From: Diadophis punctatus similis
Taxonomy: Eukaryota > Chordata > Lepidosauria > Squamata > Dipsadidae
Direction of reading: 5' to 3'
NCBI GenBank assembly: GCA_023053685.1
Contig: JALIGW010000040.1
Location: 593,501-657,500 of the forward strand
DNA: 64,000 nucleotides
The position numbers and the translations under genes are program-made. Shown here piece by piece: positions 11,271 through 26,445 of the stretch. Numbering within the stretch: the first letter of the stretch is position 1; each line of letters starts with the position of its first letter. The notes beneath the pieces were generated by a model. The model had not been told where the DNA came from. It saw only the letters and a list, made by a program, of their open reading frames with translations, and did no database searches.

Positions 11271-11925
11271 ATTTCAAGACTTCAGGAGCCCCGTATGCCC
11301 TGAAGACCGATGCTAGAGGCCAGACAGTGGAGCTGACCTGAGCACCAGTCCAAAAGAAGAGGAACTTAAGAGTGCCAGTCACTCAAAAAGGTGTGTTGGT
11401 GAGCCTGATCTTAGGCACAAAGGGCATGGGTTGACATCTACTGCAATGAGAAGCATCTGTGTCTTTTAAGCAGGACTACCAAAGTCTGGACAGAAGACCA
11501 GGTGCTAAAGCCACTTGCCTAGAAATTATATTGAATCAAAAAGTGCTTATCTTTAGAATCCTTTTTCAGTCACCCCACAGGCTTTGACTAAAATTAAAGA
11601 AGAACTAATTTGAGACAGTTTCCACATGGTGACCAGAATGACCGTGAGCTTTCTCACCAACAAAAGCACAATTATCACAAGAATACAGCTACTAGGTGTC
11701 CTAGTCTCCTTTCAGATCTGATTTAGATGCACCGTCTCAGAGGAGGAAGTGGAGCCTGGTTTCTCTCTCCAGTAATTATGATTACTGAACACTGAAGTGG
11801 TGTGTCTTCTGGAAGTAGAGAGTCTTTAAAAAAAAAGCAATTTGACAAAATGTTGTTTTAGGCTGCACCAAGCGATGCACGGCTTTCTTAGAAGGGAGCA
11901 GTTCCAATTATATTGTGGTGGTCAG
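11271..11925. other. Intergenic sequence, nothing recognised
   Basis: No open frame with a recognisable domain and no repeat edge that I can place. Confidence 0.4.
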
Positions 11926-12110
11926 CCTCACCTTGTGTCCAGTTCTGGGCACCACACTTTAAACAAGATTCAGATCAATTTGAAAGGTTTAACGAAGGCA
12001 ATGAGGAAAGTATGAATTAAATCACAGCAAAATATATTGAAAAAACTGGAAATGCTTAGGCTTCAGACGACGACTTAGATGATAGTATTCGTTTAAGATT
12101 TGTTCACTAG
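11926..12110 (+). mobile_element. Probable old CR1 fragment
   Basis: The phrase tgtgtccagttctgggcaccacac followed by ttcagatcaatttgaaagg resembles the CR1 RT region for EYC-QFW-P and the following block. It is decayed and the call is by eye. Confidence 0.35.
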
Positions 12111-12184
12111 TTTGAGCAATCTCTACCTGACCCTTTGTACATGCCTACTTTGAGTGGGCATCTATCATAGAAACTACTGCAACC

Positions 12185-12911
12185 AAGTTCATCTTGTGCA
12201 CCAATTACGGCCCTATTTGGATCGGGATGCTCTCCTCACAGTCAATCACGCCCTTGTCACCTCACGGTTAGATTACTGCAACGCGCTCTACATGGGGCTA
12301 CCCTTGAAGAGTGTCTGGAGACTACAACTAGTCCAGAACGCAGCCGCATGAGCTATCATGGGTGTACCTAGGTACACCCATATTACACCTATCCTCTGCG
12401 AGCTGCACTGGCTTCCCATTGGTCTCTGGGCACAATTCAAGGTGTTGGTTATCACCTTTAAAGCCCTACATGTCTTAGGATCAGGTTACCTCCAAGACCG
12501 CCTCCTACCGCATAGCTCCCTTCGACCTGTGAGATCCCACAGAGTAGGTCTCCTCCAGGTCCCGTCAGCCAGACAATGTCAGCTGGCGGGTCCACGGGGG
12601 AGAGCCTTCTCTGTGGCAGCTCCAGCCCTCTGGAACCAGCTACCCCAGGAGATCCGGACCGCCTCCACCCTACTGGTCTTCCATAAGGCAGTGAAGACCT
12701 GGCTCTTCCATCAGGCGTGGGACTGTTGAGCTTGAGAATATCAGGGATAAGTGCCGGCCCAATGAAAGTAGCATGTCTGTGTTTTTTAATGGGTTTTTAA
12801 TTGTTTTTAACTGTTTTTTAGATTTTGTATTCGATATGTTGTTAGCCGCCCAGAGTCCTTTGGGAGTTAGGTGGCATACAAATCTATTAAATAAATAAAT
12901 AAATAAATGAA

Positions 12912-12982
<71 letters not shown>

Positions 12983-12985
12983 ATC
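12185..12985 (+). mobile_element. L2 LINE 3' end with (AAAT)n tail
   Basis: The sense strand encodes the L2 RT C-terminal region in two pieces: QLRPYLDRDALLTVNHALVTS-type residues (12154-12351), then LHWLPI and VFHKAVKTWLF (12358-12729). A stop at 12349-12351 separates them. The 3' UTR has the L2-style gccgcccagagtcctttggg block and ends in about 100 bp of (aaat)n with one variant unit. Confidence 0.9.
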
Positions 12986-13067
12986 CATTCCCTCCCTCCC
13001 CAGTTTTTCTCTAGAATTCCTCTAGCTTTTTGTGGATGTAATTTGTAGTTTTTTAAACATATCCTAG

Positions 13068-13425
13068 GGATGCGGTGACTCAGTGGCTAAGACACTGAGC
13101 TTGTCGATCAGAAGGTCGGCAGTTCAGCGGTTCGAATCCCTAGCACCGCGTAACAGGGTGAGCTCCCGTTACTTGTCCCAGCTTCTGCCAACCTAGCAGT
13201 TCAAAAGCACATAAAAAATGCAAGTAGAAAAATAGGGACCACTTTGGTGGGAAGCTAACAGCGCTCCGTGTGCCTTCGACGTTGAGTCATGCTGGCCACA
13301 TGACCACGGAGACATCTTCGAACAGCGCTGGCTCTTCAGTTTAGAAACGGAGATGAGCACCACCCCTAGAGCCGGAAAAGATTACCACGCATGTACGGGG
13401 GAACCTTCACCTTTACCTATCCTAA
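13068..13425 (+). mobile_element. Sauria-type SINE (tRNA-derived, BovB-like tail)
   Basis: The head is tRNA-like, with gactcagtggctaagacactgagc (A box) and gcggttcgaatccctag (B box). The middle has cttgtcgatcagaaggtcgg. The tail has gaacagcgctggctcttcag, ggagatgagcacc and ends in accttcacctttacc. This order matches the squamate Sauria SINE family, which BovB-type LINEs mobilise. The copy is close to full length at ~358 bp. Confidence 0.88.
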
Positions 13426-15437
13426 GTCTTGAAATATCTATTTAAACAATGGAAGACGATGCCACCAATTCTCAGTATTTTGACACCAAATCGTGGTGCA
13501 GTTAAATAAGATCCTAGGACCTGCAATAATGCTATTCTACCCCTCCCCCATTGTGTAGCATTTCTTTCTCTAGAGGAGGGCATTTAGAGTCATAGATATG
13601 GAGGAAACAAAAGGGGGGCTAAATGGTGGGTCGTAGCCCACAAATTTCTCTGCTTAAGTCTTGAGCAAGTGGAGGACTTCAGAGGCCTCCCCACCCCCTC
13701 AATTTGCTGTTCCAAGCAGAAGGATACTCCCTGTCTTCCCAACCCCCATCGCTTCCCACACTGGTGGCCTGCTGAAGGTTGGTTCTCCCTGCATTTGCTT
13801 TCCTTCTGGAAGTGTAACAAGCTGCCCCAGTGGGGCTGTTTCAGGAGGATGCTTAATTGGAAGGGGCAAAAGCCTGTTACCCACCTAGTCCTGGTCTCTA
13901 ACAATCACTCATTGATGCTAATTACTGTTCTTATTGTACTGTAGTCATATCTGATTTAAGAAATAAATACAGGTATTTATTAATGAACCAAAACAAACCC
14001 ATGTTTTTCCACAATGCAGTTTAGCTACTACAAGAGGAGGAGGAGGAGGAGACAAAGAGGGGGCATCCTTGGGGGGAGGTGGGAATGAGAAGCTTCCCAT
14101 ACAGAACAAAGACCTAAGAAAGAAAGAAAGCTGAGAAGAGGAGCATGGAAGGGAAGCGGCTAGAGAACCATTTTTCAACATAAAGATGCATTTGTGATTT
14201 ACATAATTTATCATTTGCATTATTTTGCTGCAGGAAGGGAATTGTGGCATTCATCTTGCAGTGTGCCTAGAGACAGAAGGGCAGTGGAGGTGGGGGGAGC
14301 CTCCCGTGGCTCTGGAAAGGACAAAGGTGCTCCCTGGACGATGCTTTAGGATTTCCTTCTCTGGTGGACATGGCAGAGGGTGACCTGGCCTTTCCAGGGA
14401 GAACCCTTGACCGTCTCCAGTGGCCTCAGGTAGACAGGTGCACCATTTCATTCTGCCACCTATCCTGGTGCTCTCCTCTTTCCAGCTGTGGAAGAAACTT
14501 CCTGTTTCCCATCAGGCTTTATTGCCAGAGATAAATCAGATAGCAGTTAAATGAACGGGTCTTTCTGATTTTGGTTCATTCTACCTCTTCTGAACAGATA
14601 TGTAGATTTCTCTATCAATGTCTTGCGAAGAGGACCGATGAGAGCAGCCAGCTTCAGAGCTACCAGACAGACTGCAGTCTGAGCAGACAGAGCAGGTGGG
14701 GCTGAGCAGCACCCAGCAGACACAGCTGCCGTTGCTTTCTGAAGATGAGGGTGCGGAATTACTTACCCTCCCAGCACAAGAGCTGAGTGGGCTGCAAATG
14801 GGGTAAAGCAAAGGCACTGAGAGGCTGTTCACAAGTAAGGAGTCCCACCCCACTAAATGAGCTGCACCGGGGCTGCTTCTATTGAAATGGAGCAGCAAGC
14901 ACAAGTTGTCCTTTGATGACAATTGCCTGTTAATTCTTCCTCCATGTGCTTTGACTCTTGAACCTCACAATCCTGACTTGAACCCAGGCCAGCTAACAAA
15001 CTGCGACAAGCTCTGACCCTCAGACTTGCCTGATTACCCTCCTGCTTGCCACTGTGATTTAGAACTCCAAACTTGCTGAACTTTGGGGTGAGCTTATCTC
15101 TATGTTGCACATGCATGTGTTGCAAATGTCATTTAACAAAGAGAACAAAACTACCTCTTTGTGTATTTGTGAGTGCTTGGGACAGGACAACAAAAAATCT
15201 TAAGAATGTGCTTGAGATTTGGCTAAAACCAATTCCATGACCAAGCATAGTAATTTGGAACAGACATTTATGTAAAATGAATGGTCAGGTGGATCTGACT
15301 TCATTCTGTTTCAAATCTGGACATCCAGAGACTTCCAAGTGAAGATTCATGGCAAACCCAAGGAGCAGAAGCAGAATTGCAATGAGGATGGAGATTGGAC
15401 AACCAACCGGCTAGAAGATGTTAAGGTTCCTTCCAGC
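13426..15437. other. 2 kb without a recognised gene
   Basis: Several overlapping open frames of up to 113 codons occur on both strands, but none shows a domain, conserved motif or consistent coding bias. No repeat edges found. This is one of the larger stretches of apparently single-copy sequence. Confidence 0.4.
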
Positions 15438-15939
15438 CAGTGGTGGGTTCCTACCAGTGCGGTCCACTCTATAGCACCGGTAGTGGCCCGCTGGTGACAT
15501 CACACGCCGGTGCGGTCGGTTGCCGGTGCCTGAGCGCCACCATTAATTTTTTAAAAAATTTTCTTCTGCGTATGCCCAGAAGCCGAGTTTCCGGCACTGC
15601 TCATGCGCTGCCTTTCTACTCCACAGTGAGTCCAAGCAGGGGAGGATGGCTGAGCATTTGAGACGCTGAAAGAACGGGCGGCAGGAGCTATCTCAGTTCC
15701 CCTCCCTTCAGCAGTCTGAGAAGCCACGAACACGTGGTGATGATCCTAGGCATTTTCGCACGTTTGAGGCTTCTCAAGCTGCTGAGGGGAGGGGGAATGG
15801 GCGGCAGGAGCTATCTCAGTTCCCCTCCCTTCAGCAGTCCGAGAAGCTACGCCCACCCGGTCACATGGCTGACAAGCCACACCCACAAAATAAGCCACGC
15901 CCACAGAGTGGTAGTAAAAAAATTAGGAACCCGCCCCTG
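15438..15939. mobile_element. hAT-type non-autonomous element, 502 bp
   Basis: The ends cagtggtgggttcctacc and aggaacccgcccctg are inverted repeats. An exact 8-bp duplication, cttccagc, flanks the element (15430-15437 and 15940-15947). Inside, the block ggcggcaggagctatctcag occurs twice (about 15678 and 15800) and the gtgggcgtggctt motif occurs inverted near 15880. No coding capacity. Confidence 0.92.
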
Positions 15940-16129
15940 CTTCCAGCCATGTGATTCTATTTCTGTGCCAATGGCCAGACGATGATTTCTGGCTGGCCAA
16001 ATCTATCTGGGTGAAGGAGAAATTATGAGATTGCCCACTTGTACTTCGGACAGCTGGTCCTCATGAGTAAGCTGAAGGAACTGAGGTTTTGCAGTTGGCT
16101 CATGAATTGAGCTAAATGATTTCCATCAA

Positions 16130-16372
16130 GAGCTGAAGTGGTGCAGTGGTTAAATGCTGCGACTGCAGGCTGACTGCTAGCTGCAGTTCAGCTGTTCAAA
16201 TCTCACCAGCTCAAGGTTGACTCAGCCTTCCATCCTTCTGAGGTCGGTAAAATGAGAACCCAGATTGTTGGGGGCAATATGCTGAACTCTGTAAACCGCT
16301 TAGAGAGGGCTGTAAAGCACTATGAAGCGGTATATAAGTAAAGTGCTATTGCTATTGCTATTGCAGCCACAA
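16130..16372 (+). mobile_element. tRNA-derived SINE, full length
   Basis: The head gagctgaagtggtgcagtgg and the B-box-like gttcagctgttcaaatctc (about 16187-16205) suggest a tRNA ancestor. The body has ggtaaaatgagaacccag and gtaaaccgcttagagagg, and the tail is gtgctattgctattgctatt. It is the best-preserved of the copies here. I infer a MIR/CORE-like SINE; the exact family is uncertain. Confidence 0.82.
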
Positions 16373-16439
16373 TATAGCCTTATGGACACAAAGTTCTGCT
16401 GACCATCAGTTTTGGAAATTGCTTCTTATTTATTGCTTT

Positions 16440-17000
16440 TCAACTAATAAACTATTAACTATTAATTGTTTTTCAACTATTAAGAACATTTCAATCAAGT
16501 TTTATGATACACACTGGGTGAGTTTCTTTTAACTAACAGTAATAAAAAATTACATTAAAAACAGTTTATTTTTGGAATAAACAGCAAAAAAGACGATTAG
16601 AAAGTTGATTTTGAAAAATTATAAATGGACAAGGATCCAGACAGGTTTGAAATAAGATTTTGAAATTAATTATAAGATTCCTTCCCATAGGAAAATGCTG
16701 TTTTGAAATTTTAAACAGAAGAGAAATTGAACATTGGACACTAAAATGGACCAGAAAGAATTAAAGATTGCAATTTTTGAACACTTAAATTTGACTAATA
16801 CGGAATGAAGCAAAACATTTTAAAAATTGGACATATTGGGGGATATTTGTGAGCAATGTATCCACTAAGAATGACTGCCATTATAGGCAAACTGTGTTCA
16901 GATGCTAAAGAAGAATAACAAGTTTTACCCAATTAAAACTTACACTGATCTGAAAGTGGATTTAAAAATGACAAGCTACAAGAACAATATGGAAAAGGAA
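16440..17000 (+). mobile_element. Possible L1-like LINE fragment, left part
   Basis: This is A-rich sequence with phrases such as gaaattgaacattggacac and gatctgaaagtggat. It seems to continue at 18214-18690 beyond the inserted L2, because both sides share composition. The right part ends in aataaaattattatttaaaag, like a LINE poly(A) end. No domain could be proven. Confidence 0.35.
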
Positions 17001-18213
<1,213 letters not shown>

Positions 18214-18690
18214 ATTGTTATTTCTGAAGGATTTTGTCAGAAGAGATGAAGAAAAAATGAAAATTAAATTAAATTAAATTTTAGGACAATATTTGAAAGG
18301 ATTAAAGATTAAGATTGTTCAAAGTGAAAAGAAATTATATAAAGTAGGTTAAATAGATACATTGTTATTTCTGGTAAGCCTTCATGACTTTTGCTGACAA
18401 AGATTGAGTGATGAGGTTTTAAGGATCTGTTTATAGATAAAAAGTGAATTGTGCAATGAAAGGACCATTTGTTTTATTTTAAGAGAAGGTGGTAAGTTAT
18501 TAAAATTGTTTATATTTGTAGTAGTTAGAGGGGAAGATTGCTTTATATATTTCTTTTCTTCTATGCTATGTTCTTACTTTTTTCTTTTTGGTTTTTTTCT
18601 CTATATATTTTGCACTATATTTGTTATTATTTTGTGCAGTTTATATTAGTTTTTAATTGGCTTAGGTATAATGTTTAATAAAATTATTAT
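18214..18690 (+). mobile_element. Possible L1-like LINE fragment, right part
   Basis: A- and T-rich sequence resembling a LINE 3' UTR, ending in aataaaattattatttaaaag. It is paired with 16440-17000 across the L2 insertion. Confidence 0.35.
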
Positions 18691-18699
18691 TTAAAAGAA

Positions 18700-19563
18700 A
18701 CTCAGCATTCAGGAAGTTCTAATTCTATTGTGTGATATAAATTGCAATACCCAACATTTACCTTAAAAAGAGGGAAAAAAGCATTGGCAAGTATTGAAAG
18801 CAAGGTAACTCACTTGGGGAATGGAGGAATACGGGATTTAGTGACTGACAGGTCACAGGCAGGTCACAGTCAAATTAATGGGGTTACCTCAAACATTGAG
18901 TCTTCTGACTATTTTTATGGCAGAAGAGCAGTTCAGCTGAAATTGTGCATTCTAAACAGACATAGCTATATAAAGTGGGCCCCAGGTTGACTGCATACCC
19001 CAGAGAGCCTTGAGTACAGCCTCCCAAAGAGTAGTTACCAAGTGTAATTCACTAATTGAAAAGTTTAATATAATTAGCAAAATTTGTTAAATGCACAGTT
19101 GGAGAATAATTGCATACTTAATATTAATTCAAAGCAATTGTAAATGCAATTATAAAAATGCAACCTTTTTCTTGAATCCACCACATGTATTTTGAAATGT
19201 GGTCCATTGATGTATCTCCCAAAGCCTTGTGCTCCTGGGAAAGAGAGTGACTTTTGATTCATAGTTCATACTTTGGAAGAGAGAGGGGGGGAGGGAGAGA
19301 GAGAGAGAGAGAGATGGAGAGAGAGAGTGATGGGAGGGAGGAAGAGGGAGGGGGAGAGACTATATTTTGTTCATTGACCTGATAAATTATATAAATTGTT
19401 CTTCAGAGTGATCCAGAAAACATTAAATCATCCTCAAACCCAAAATTTGGAATTAGAATTGATTTAGCCAACATATGTATTTGCAAAAAAAAATAAATAA
19501 ATAAAGCAAGTGCAATCCAAGCAATTTAACAGAAGTCATAGTTCCTCTCTTTTATTCATTCAT
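18700..19563. other. Intergenic sequence with a (GA)n tract
   Basis: A degenerate (ga)n/(gggag)n tract lies at about 19278-19358. Otherwise no gene or recognised repeat. Confidence 0.45.
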
Positions 19564-19897
19564 CAGGGGTGGGTTCTAACTTACCTCGCTGCCAGTTCAC
19601 TTCCTCTCGTGCCGCGTGCACGCATGTGCAGTTCCAAAAAATCCTTTAAAAAAATTCCCCCCCCCAAAAAAAGCCAAAAACAAGATGGTGATGCATGCAC
19701 AATGCCAGAAACTTGGCTTCTGTGCATGTGCAGAAGAAAAAAACCAGGAAAAAATTCAAAAAAAAAATAATTTAAAAAAAAAGAGAGAGATGGCGGCGTC
19801 TACAGATCGGCACCGACAGAACCGGTTCCTGTGACATCACCAGCGGCTTGCTACCAGTTCGGGCTAACCGGTCCGAACCGGGAGGAACCCATCTCTG
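19564..19897. mobile_element. hAT-type MITE (CAGGGGTGGGTTC ends)
   Basis: The left end is caggggtgggttctaac and the right end is gaggaacccatctctg. The internal gaaccggttcctgtgacatcacc and ccggtccgaaccggg blocks are shared with 15438-15939 and 33629-33774. I could not find a matching 8-bp duplication (tcattcat against gatcacct), so one border may be wrong or eroded. Confidence 0.75.
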
Positions 19898-20385
19898 GAT
19901 CACCTAGAATACAACATCCAGTTTGGGCACCATGATTTGTTTATTTATATCCCACCTTTATTATTTTTACAAAGGACGTTAACAAATTGAATATGTCTAG
20001 AGGGGGATGCTAAGGAACAAGGAGGGAAAAGTTAGAAGCAACCATTAGAGGCAAGTATATTTAATCTGGAGCTGAGAAGAATGCAGGAAAAGATGACATC
20101 TGAAGGGCCATCATGTAGTTTTTTTACAGCAAAGTTGTGAGATGTTAAGAGATGACTTAGAAAACAAGTAATAGGGGATTAAAATTATAAGGAAGGAGAT
20201 TTCAATTGGAATCAGAAAAAAACTTAACAGAACCTCAGAAGTAGCTAGGATCTCCTTTGCTGGAAATCATAAAATAGAGGTTGGATGACCATCTGTCAGG
20301 GGTGCTGGGTTCTAGCACTGAGCATCAGGTTGGACAAGATGATCTCCCAGATCTACTCCAACCCTTCAAACAATGAGGCAGTGTC
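19898..20385 (+). mobile_element. Old CR1 fragment
   Basis: Sense-strand phrases match the order of CR1: gaatacaacatccagtttgggcac, aggatctcctttgctggaaatc, ggttggatgaccatctgtc and caggttggacaagatgatctcc. The copy is highly decayed. Confidence 0.5.
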
Positions 20386-21480
20386 AGGCATGAAGGACCA
20401 GGTCCAGGCGTGTAAGTTCAACCACACTGATTTATTTATGACTCATGCCTATGCACAGGAACCTATTCAACTAATGGTTAGCACTATTTTGGGGCTACAT
20501 AAGGGCCAACAGAATTCAAGAGAAATTAGTCCATTTCTAGCTACTTGGAGACTCCAGGCTGATTCCTCTTTTGACACCACCCTCAAGTTCCAACACCCCT
20601 TCTCCTACAATTCCATATACACAAAATACTATCCAAGGTTGCAATTAACCGAACTCAACTTGTGCAGCCACGATCTCTTTCTGTGGCATGATCAGGCCAG
20701 AGCACATGATGAACATACTTTTGCTTTCTTTCATCAGCTCCACAGCCTCGGCCAGATCATCACCAGGAGGAGGAAGCTTCTCTGGGAACTTTGCAACCTC
20801 TTGGTCTTGGCTAGTGGTGGGTGGGTGCACTCAGCAGAACAGAGCTTGTCTCATTCAATGTCAGCAGGAGAGAAATTCCCTGGGAGCTGCCACTTTCCTC
20901 GAAGCACATTCCACATCCAGTCTGAGCCTGCTGGAAAGGCAGCTGGAGATAGCCACCTCTGCAAAAGATCAGCAGCAATTCTGCTTCAACCAGCAAACCT
21001 TCCGCAGGAAAAGTCCATCTCAAATAGCAACAGCAGGAGAAGCCCAACAAATGAGGACCTTTCAGATTAGCCACTGCTCAAGGCCGGTTAGAGAAGAAGG
21101 TATCAACACATCAGGCAATGGTGTACAGTAAAACAAACTCTATTACAAAAAAACTGTAAAGTTATCTGTTTATCAAATGGGCATGCCACCCAACTGCTAA
21201 TGAAACTGGGTGGCTCACAGTTGAAACTATAGCTTCAATGTAACATAGATTAAGAACATAATTGTTTCAAAGTCCAGTTAGAGTTAACAAAAATGGTCAT
21301 GCATGTAGTCCCAAGGAGAATGTATATATGGACAAGAGGTTAGAACACATGACACAAAAATAGCAGTGATAGCAAACAGCATAGCATGGCAAAATCAAGG
21401 AAGATCCTGACAAGCTGAAACAACAGGCAAAAAAACACCAACCAGATCAAATTCTACAAAGACAAATGCAAAATTCTGCA
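20386..21480. other. Unclassified region with a 261-codon open frame
   Basis: An open frame on the plus strand (20285-21070) covers most of this stretch, with overlapping frames of 147 and 87 codons. The translation is not recognisable, lacks domain motifs and starts inside the preceding CR1 remnant. It may be part of an unclassified LTR or other repeat, but I see no paired ends. Confidence 0.3.
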
Positions 21481-23085
21481 TTTGGGTAGGGAAAAGAGAG
21501 AGAGAGAAGAATGCTGTCCGAGGATATGAAGGACTGTCTTGTAGAAGAAGGAGCAGAATTATTCAGTTTGTCCAGCAGGCAGGGCAAGAGATAACTTTCC
21601 TAATGGATGTACAACAATGGGACAGGTGTGGAACTGCCAAAGGATTAGAACAGAGCTTTCAAATCTTCAAAAAACAAAGGGGGGGGGGTTTCTAGGAAAC
21701 TACAGACCAATCAGCTTGACATCAATATCTGGAAAAAATCATGGAAAAGATATTCAAACAGCAGGTTTGTGAGCACCTAGAAACAAACAAGGTGATTACT
21801 AGAAGCCAGAATAGGTTTGTTAAAAACAGGTCATGCTAAATAAATCATATTGCCTTCTTTAATAAAGTGATTAAATCTGAGGATAAAGTATACTTAGACT
21901 TCAGTAAGTTATTTAATAAAGTAGACCACAACCTACTTCTTGGTAAGATAGAACAACATGGGATAGACAGTACCGACACCAGTAGTCCTCAATGGAACTA
22001 CATCTAACTGGAGGGAAGCATGCAGTGGGGTACTTCAAGGTCTTTGGCTCCTCAACATCTTCATAAATGACTTAGTTGAGGGGATTGAAGTGCTCCTCAT
22101 CAAATTTGTGGATGAAACCAAACTGGAGAGAATTGCTAACACTTTGGAAGATATATTCAGAAGGATCTTGACAGACCTCAACGTTGTGCCCTGTCCAACA
22201 AGATGCAGTTCAGTGGAGAGAAAAGTAAGGTCCTGAACTTTGGCAGAAAAAACTCAAATGCATAGGGTACAAGATAGGCAGTACCAGGCGGAACAGTATT
22301 GCCTCTGAGAGGAATCTAGCTGTTTTGGTGGACCATCACTTATGTATGAGTTAACAGCATGCTGCAACTGCCAAAAAGGCCAACACAGTTCTTGGCTACC
22401 TCAACAGAGGAATAGTATAAGATCAAGTGATAGTATAAGGAAGTGATAGTACCACACTATATCTCTCTGATGAAGCCACATTTGGAATGCTGTGTTACAT
22501 TCTGCTCAGCAGAATAAAAATAAATAAATAAATAAATGCTGAGGCCTTTGAATGAGTACAGAGAAGAGTAGCAAAGGTAAGGAGGCTAAGGGAACTAAGT
22601 GTGTTTAGCCTAGCAAAGAGAAGGCTCAGGAGAGATAGGATAACTGTTTTCTAATACTTAAAGGGCTGTCATAGGGAAGAGGGCATGGATTTATTTTCCA
22701 TGGCACCTGAAGCCAGGACAAGGAGCAATGGGTAGAAGCTTATCAAAGAGAGATCTCACTTGGAAATAAGGAGAAATTTCCTGACACAAGAAAGATTAAT
22801 TAATTGAGCAGCTTGGAGTTATTCCAGGAGTTGTGGGTGCTCCATTGTTGGAGGTTCTCAAGAAAAGATTGAGTACGTGGACTTCTGCCTTGGGCAGAGG
22901 GCTGGACAAGAAAACCTCTTGTCCAGCCCTATGATTGTATGACTTCTTCAGGTTTCTTCTCTATTGGAGATGTTTAAATTGTGGCTAGATGATCATCTGT
23001 TGGAAATGCTGAAGTAGTGAATTCCTCTAGTGTGCAGGAGGTTGGACTAGGTGATCTCTAAGGTCATTTCCAACTATTCCATTCT
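21480..23085 (+). mobile_element. CR1 LINE, decayed RT region to 3' end
   Basis: The plus strand carries, in order, actacagaccaatcagcttgac (the YRPISLT block), agaagccagaataggtttg (QxGF), gacttcagtaa (LDFSK), tcttcataaatgactta (IFINDL), aaatttgtggatgaaacc (FADDTK with the first D site mutated), gagaggaatctagctgtt (RDLGVL) and the 3' UTR block. The last ends in aaggtcatttccaactattcc. Many stops and frameshifts; this is an old copy. Confidence 0.85.
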
Positions 23086-23344
23086 ATAATTCTACCATTT
23101 CAAAATTATGGGCCTATCACTGAAGAGGCCACCTATAAATGGAGGATTTGCTGAAGCCTGTAAGCAGAATTCCAGACTCAATCTGAAGATCTGGTGGTTC
23201 CAGACAGGTGTAAGTCTTTGTTAGGGTGTTAGTCTGACTCTTGAGAATTACAGTTTTCAGATGATGAAGGAAGATAAGGCCAAAAAACTTCCCTCTCTTT
23301 CCCTCAAACAGCTCTAGGGACTTCTGCCACCTGAGAGCAACATA

Positions 23345-24540
23345 TATTTTATTTGTTTATTTTATTTATTTATTTTGTCAAGCATATATAAGATTACAGA
23401 AAAAGTATAAACATGATTGTGAATACATAAAATGTATAAACATGGCAATGAATACATGAGATGTTAACGAATACATTAGGATAGGGATGGTAGGCACGTT
23501 GGTGCACTTATGCACGCCCCTTACAGACCTCTTAGGAATGGGATGAGGTCAACGGTAGACAGTCTAAGGTTAAAATTTGGGGGGGTTGTGGAAGAAACCA
23601 CAGAGTCAGGTAGTGCATTCCAGGCATTGACCACTCTGTTGCTGAAGTCGTATTTTCTGCAATTGAGTTTGGAGCGGTTTACCTTAAGTTTGTATCTATT
23701 GTGTGCTCATGTATTGTTGCGGTTGAAGCTGAAGTAGTCATTAACAGGTAGGACATTGTAGCAGATAATTTTATGTGCTACACTTAGGTCAGACCGAAGG
23801 CAGTGTAGTTTTAAATTGTCTAAGCCCAAAATTTCCAAGTCTGGTGGCATAAGGTATTCTGTTGCAAACAGAGGAGTGAAGGACTCTTCTCATGAAATAT
23901 CCCTGGACATTCTCAATTGTATTAATATCCTATATGTAGCGCAGGTGCCAGACAGATGAGCTGTATTCGAGAATTGGTCTAGCAAATGTTTTATATGCTC
24001 TAGTTAAAAGTACAATATTATCAGAGAAAAAGTTATGCAAGATTAGGTTAACAACTCTTAATGCCTTTTTGGCAATGTTGTTACAGTGGGCTCTAGCACT
24101 TAGATCATTAGAGATGAGTACTCCAAGGTCCTTAACAGAGTGAGGGTTGTCTACAAGGTCGTGTCCATCCAGCTTGTATTTTATGTTCTGATTTTTTTTG
24201 CCAATGTGTAAGACAGAGCATTTGTTGGTTGACATTTGAAGTTGCCACTTGTTTGACCATTCTGACACATAGTCAAGGTCTTTTTGAAGGGTAGTAGCAT
24301 TGTCGGTGGTGTTGAATAGTTTTGCATCATCAGCGAAGAGAACGCAGTTGCTTTTAATATGATCACAAAGATCATTTATGTAAAGTATAAAGAGTGTTGG
24401 CCCTAAAACTCTGACTTGGGGGACACTGCTGTTAACAGGTGGAGGATTAGATAGAGTGCTCCCTATTTTGACCACGTTGCCTGTTTGACAGGAACGCAGT
24501 TATCCATTTATGCAGGGGTTCAGAAATGCCATAAGATTTT
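23345..24540 (-). mobile_element. Jockey-group LINE, 3' part, left of an L2 insertion
   Basis: The minus strand encodes RT motifs VLGPTLFILYINDL, LFADDAKLFNTTDN, DLGVLISNDLSARAHC and RPILEYSSSVWH (the 181-codon frame 23930-24475). It ends in a 3' UTR with tttgtcaagcatatataag at 23375-23400. The YADD-equivalent FADD site is intact. It belongs to the jockey superfamily near CR1/Rex1; I am not sure of the family name. The element continues at 26050-26350 past the L2. Confidence 0.85.
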
Positions 24541-26049
<1,509 letters not shown>

Positions 26050-26350
26050 ATAAATAAGATTTTAGTTTTAGAAGTAGTTTGTCGTGTACCACTGAATCAA
26101 AGGCTTTACAGAAGTCTATGTAAATTGCATCTATTGCTTTGCCCTGATCGAGTTGTGTAGTCCATATGTTTTTACAGTGTAGGAGTTGCAGATTACAGGA
26201 TATTTTTTTTCCTGAAACCAAATTGTTTCAGTTTGATAGCATGGGAATGGAGCCATTCAGAGCACTCCTGCAGTTTCTTCTGGTGGACCAAGGTCTCAGA
26301 GGTTATATCTAGGAAGTTTGCTCTGTCAACTGCCTCCAAGTCAGCACAAA
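26050..26350 (-). mobile_element. Jockey-group LINE, part right of the L2 insertion
   Basis: The minus strand gives the RT segment just upstream of that at 23345-24540: QGKAIDAIYIDFCKAFDSVVHDKLLLKLKSY (shown by key residues; first catalytic Asp in YIDF). Reading across the L2, KSY joins the following block at 24540, confirming one split element. Confidence 0.85.
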
Positions 26351-26415
26351 ACTAGTTTTCTTCCCTTTCTCTGGCTACTCCATCTTCACGATGGAGACTC
26401 ACTCTCTTGGCACAT

Positions 26416-26445
26416 GCAGTGATCTTAACCAAAAGGCTGAAAATA
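26416..26445 (-). ncRNA. Short U2 snRNA-like fragment
   Basis: On the minus strand, cagccttttggttaagatca matches the conserved 5' region of U2 snRNA (ggccttttggctaagatca) with two or three differences. The match stops on both sides, so at most this is a truncated retrocopy. Chance similarity over ~20 nt is possible. Confidence 0.35.

Noticed and set aside
12154..12729. Possible host gene with an LxWLPI motif
   Set aside because: The residues are those of the L2 RT C-terminus and occur in five other L2 copies here.
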